In this document: piece by piece, positions 62,459 to 64,000 of the stretch
How positions within the stretch are numbered: the first letter of the stretch is position 1
How the letters are laid out: every line of letters begins with the position of its first letter
Source of the DNA: Bradyrhizobium tropiciagri
Lineage (GTDB): Bacteria > Pseudomonadota > Alphaproteobacteria > Rhizobiales > Xanthobacteraceae
Assembly (NCBI RefSeq): GCF_018130545.1
Contig: NZ_JAFCKF010000011.1
Location: 1 to 64,000 of the forward strand
Length of the DNA: 64,000 nucleotides
Direction of reading: 5' to 3'
Program-made: the position numbers and the translations under genes
The notes under the pieces: generated by a model
Databases searched by the model: none
The model's input: the letters and a program-made list of their open reading frames with translations, nothing else
Told to the model about the DNA's origin: nothing

Positions 62459-63853
62459 ATGTCGGACGTATTCATCAGCTACTCAAAGTCTCGTCAGAAG
62501 GAGACGAAGGAACTTGCTGCGGATATCGAGGCTCGCGGCTTTAACGTTTGGTGGGATACGGATATGTCCCCTGGCGAACCATTCCAGGACGTTATTTCCA
62601 ATGAGCTGGCGCGCGCTCGGGCGGTAGTGGTGATCTGGACGCCGACGTCCGTAGCTTCGAACTGGGTGAAATCGGAGGCCGGCCGAGCTCTCAAGCGCAA
62701 CGTCTTAATCCCGGTTTACACACCCGATCTGAACCTCGATTTGATCCCTCCGCCATTCGACGTTCTGCATACCGAGCTGGTTACAAACCGCGATGCGATC
62801 TTTGGTGCACTCGAACGGCTCGGTATCCGGCCGGGTGAGACGCCGCTCAAGCCGCAACCCGCTCCGCCGTCACGTCGATATGCGCTTGCCCTGGTGGGCG
62901 CGTCAGCGGCGGCCTGTGCGCTTGCGGCGATTCCTTTATTGAAGGGCAGGGTTTCCGGCTCCGACAAGCCAGTACGCACATTCGAGATCGGATCGAATAC
63001 CATCTCGGCAATTGTCTACACTTTCGCGGGCAACGGCATCCTCTTGGGCGACTGGGATGGCGCTATCAGCCTGCGCGATATTCAGAACGGCAGCGAGGTT
63101 CGTCGTTTCGACGGCCATTCGCACGTGGTGTGGAGTCTGGCTGTTCTACCGGACTCGCATCGGATCATCTCGGGCGGAGACGACGGTCTCTTGCGGTTGT
63201 GGGATCTCGCAAACGTCCATCCCATAAGGGAGTTCAAGGGGCACAGTGACGAGGTTTGGTCGGTGTCATTGTTGGCCGGCCAGGACAAGGTCCTCTCGGC
63301 GAGCCTTGATGGGACCATGAAGCTGTGGGATTTGTCGACGGACATCCCGATCAGAACCTTCAATTATGGTTCGAGGCTTCTTTGCGCTGCGACGACGCCT
63401 GACGGAAAGATCGCCGTGTCGGGGGCGAATGGTGCGATCCAAATGTGGAATGTTGCCGACGGAAGTAGAATCAACGTGCTCAAAGGATTCGATGGCGAAA
63501 TCACTTCCGTCGGCGCACTGCCCGACGGCAAGCATGTCATTTCAGCCGGTGTCGATGGCGTCATCAGATTGTGGGAGCTGGCGTCGACTCAGGAAGTCGC
63601 CAAGTTCGGGGCCAATCGGAAAATTTCCGCGTTTGGAATTTCGCCGAGCGGCCGCACCGTGATCGCAGGTGGAGAGGATGCGATCGTGCAGCTTTGGAAC
63701 ATTCGCGAGCGCCGGTTGATGAAGAGCTTCAATGGCCATGCTGCTGCAGTTGAGTCCGTGGCCATTTCTCCCGACGGTCGTTCCGCTGCAAGCGGGGATA
63801 GGAAATCGGTCGTGAATATCTGGAATTTGGAAGGCACGGAGTGGGGTATTTGA
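62459..63853 (+). CDS. Membrane-anchored TIR-WD40 protein
   Basis: A 464-residue three-part protein. The TIR domain spans 1-120: MSDVFISYSKSRQKET, a VWWDTDMSPGEPF loop, and NWVKSEAGRAL with Glu73 at the position of the TIR NADase catalytic Glu. Residues 141-161 (YALALVGASAAACALAAIPLL) form one membrane helix. Seven WD40 repeats fill 170-464 (GHSHVVWSLAVLPDSHRIIS, then DGLLRLWDL and so on), enough for one propeller. Topology is probably TIR inside and WD40 outside, since the two preceding genes are secreted. It may signal across the membrane or degrade NAD on activation; both are inference. Confidence 0.85.
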   Translation: MSDVFISYSKSRQKETKELAADIEARGFNVWWDTDMSPGEPFQDVISNELARARAVVVIWTPTSVASNWVKSEAGRALKRNVLIPVYTPDLNLDLIPPPFDVLHTELVTNRDAIFGALERLGIRPGETPLKPQPAPPSRRYALALVGASAAACALAAIPLLKGRVSGSDKPVRTFEIGSNTISAIVYTFAGNGILLGDWDGAISLRDIQNGSEVRRFDGHSHVVWSLAVLPDSHRIISGGDDGLLRLWDLANVHPIREFKGHSDEVWSVSLLAGQDKVLSASLDGTMKLWDLSTDIPIRTFNYGSRLLCAATTPDGKIAVSGANGAIQMWNVADGSRINVLKGFDGEITSVGALPDGKHVISAGVDGVIRLWELASTQEVAKFGANRKISAFGISPSGRTVIAGGEDAIVQLWNIRERRLMKSFNGHAAAVESVAISPDGRSAASGDRKSVVNIWNLEGTEWGI

Positions 63854-63926
63854 GGAGCGTCGAACCCCCGACGGATCGTCATGCACACCATCGGTTTCGC
63901 TGGTCTAGGATCCGACACCAACCACC

Positions 63927-63975
63927 GATTGACCACCGAAACCCCGTGAACAAACGGCGATAACGGTGGTCAATC
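63927..63975. repeat. Perfect 12-base inverted repeat at the window end
   Basis: GATTGACCACCG (63927-63938) and CGGTGGTCAATC (63964-63975) are perfect complements with 25 bases between. It could be an element end or operator; the DNA beyond is not in the window. Confidence 0.5.
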
Positions 63976-64000
63976 AGGATCGAACTTCATTGTTTTTGTT

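Noticed and set aside
1-64000. CRISPR arrays, rRNA genes, intact tRNA genes, replication origin
   Set aside because: No regularly spaced repeats, no rRNA-like conserved stretches and no complete cloverleaf were found by eye; only the tRNA 3' remnant near 55.9 kb.

Overview
The window looks like chromosome from a high-GC alphaproteobacterium of the Bradyrhizobium/Rhodopseudomonas type. The evidence is the style of the catabolic operons, a direct-repeat LexA box of the alphaproteobacterial form (GAAC-N7-GAAC), Ku and SRAP repair genes beside short conserved hypotheticals, and a ParB/DUF736 pair typical of alphaproteobacterial mobile elements. This is inferred from proteins and motifs read by eye; no database search was possible.

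Region 1 (1-14.2 kb) is catabolic. It holds the 3' end of an acyl-CoA carboxylase biotin subunit, a VOC protein, a flavin reductase, and then a plus-strand run: branched-chain-type ABC transporter (livHMGF), enoyl-CoA hydratase, creatininase-family amidohydrolase, luciferase-like monooxygenase, second enoyl-CoA hydratase, acyl-CoA ligase and a Tat-exported binding protein. A convergent AraC regulator closes it. The substrate is unknown. The reductase could feed the monooxygenase, and the ligase and hydratases suggest CoA-bound intermediates.

Region 2 (15.2-25.7 kb) is a nicotinate (or closely related pyridine-carboxylate) pathway: MarR regulator with a palindromic operator, a three-subunit molybdenum hydroxylase with a CoxG-like helper, FAD monooxygenase (NicC role), maleamate amidase (NicF), N-formylmaleamate deformylase (NicD), 2,5-dihydroxypyridine dioxygenase (NicX) and an MFS transporter. 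No maleate isomerase (NicE) is present. A likely small RNA with two hairpins and a U-tail terminator lies just before it.

Region 3 (25.9-30.8 kb) is a DNA-repair neighbourhood: a small ORF, a broken dinB fragment, SRAP (YedK), two conserved hypotheticals (one frameshifted), Ku, a HAD phosphatase and a coiled-coil protein. A LexA box sits in the Ku/hypothetical divergent promoter.

Region 4 (31-49.5 kb) is an accessory and defence island: ParB-like protein, DUF736, a controller-type XRE with a large palindrome and divergent partner, and an XRE/ImmA/exonuclease-like operon. Divergent from that operon is a complete bacterial ubiquitin-like conjugation operon (Ubl, E2-like, JAB-E1 fusion, DUF6527). 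AbiEi/AbiEii, a nucleosidase / HEPN-like / DUF4062 trio and AbiV follow. The Ubl operon and the nucleosidase trio are the most exciting parts.

Region 5 (49.8-55.6 kb) is a one-carbon demethylation cluster: LysR, PurU, a GcvT/LigM-like folate-dependent demethylase, FolD and MFS. A tRNA(CAU) 3' remnant follows, probably an attachment scar. Region 6 (56-64 kb) holds exported and signalling proteins: an exported PCMT homologue, a MEMO-CapA fusion, a MORN-repeat protein, two secreted hypotheticals and a membrane TIR-WD40 protein.
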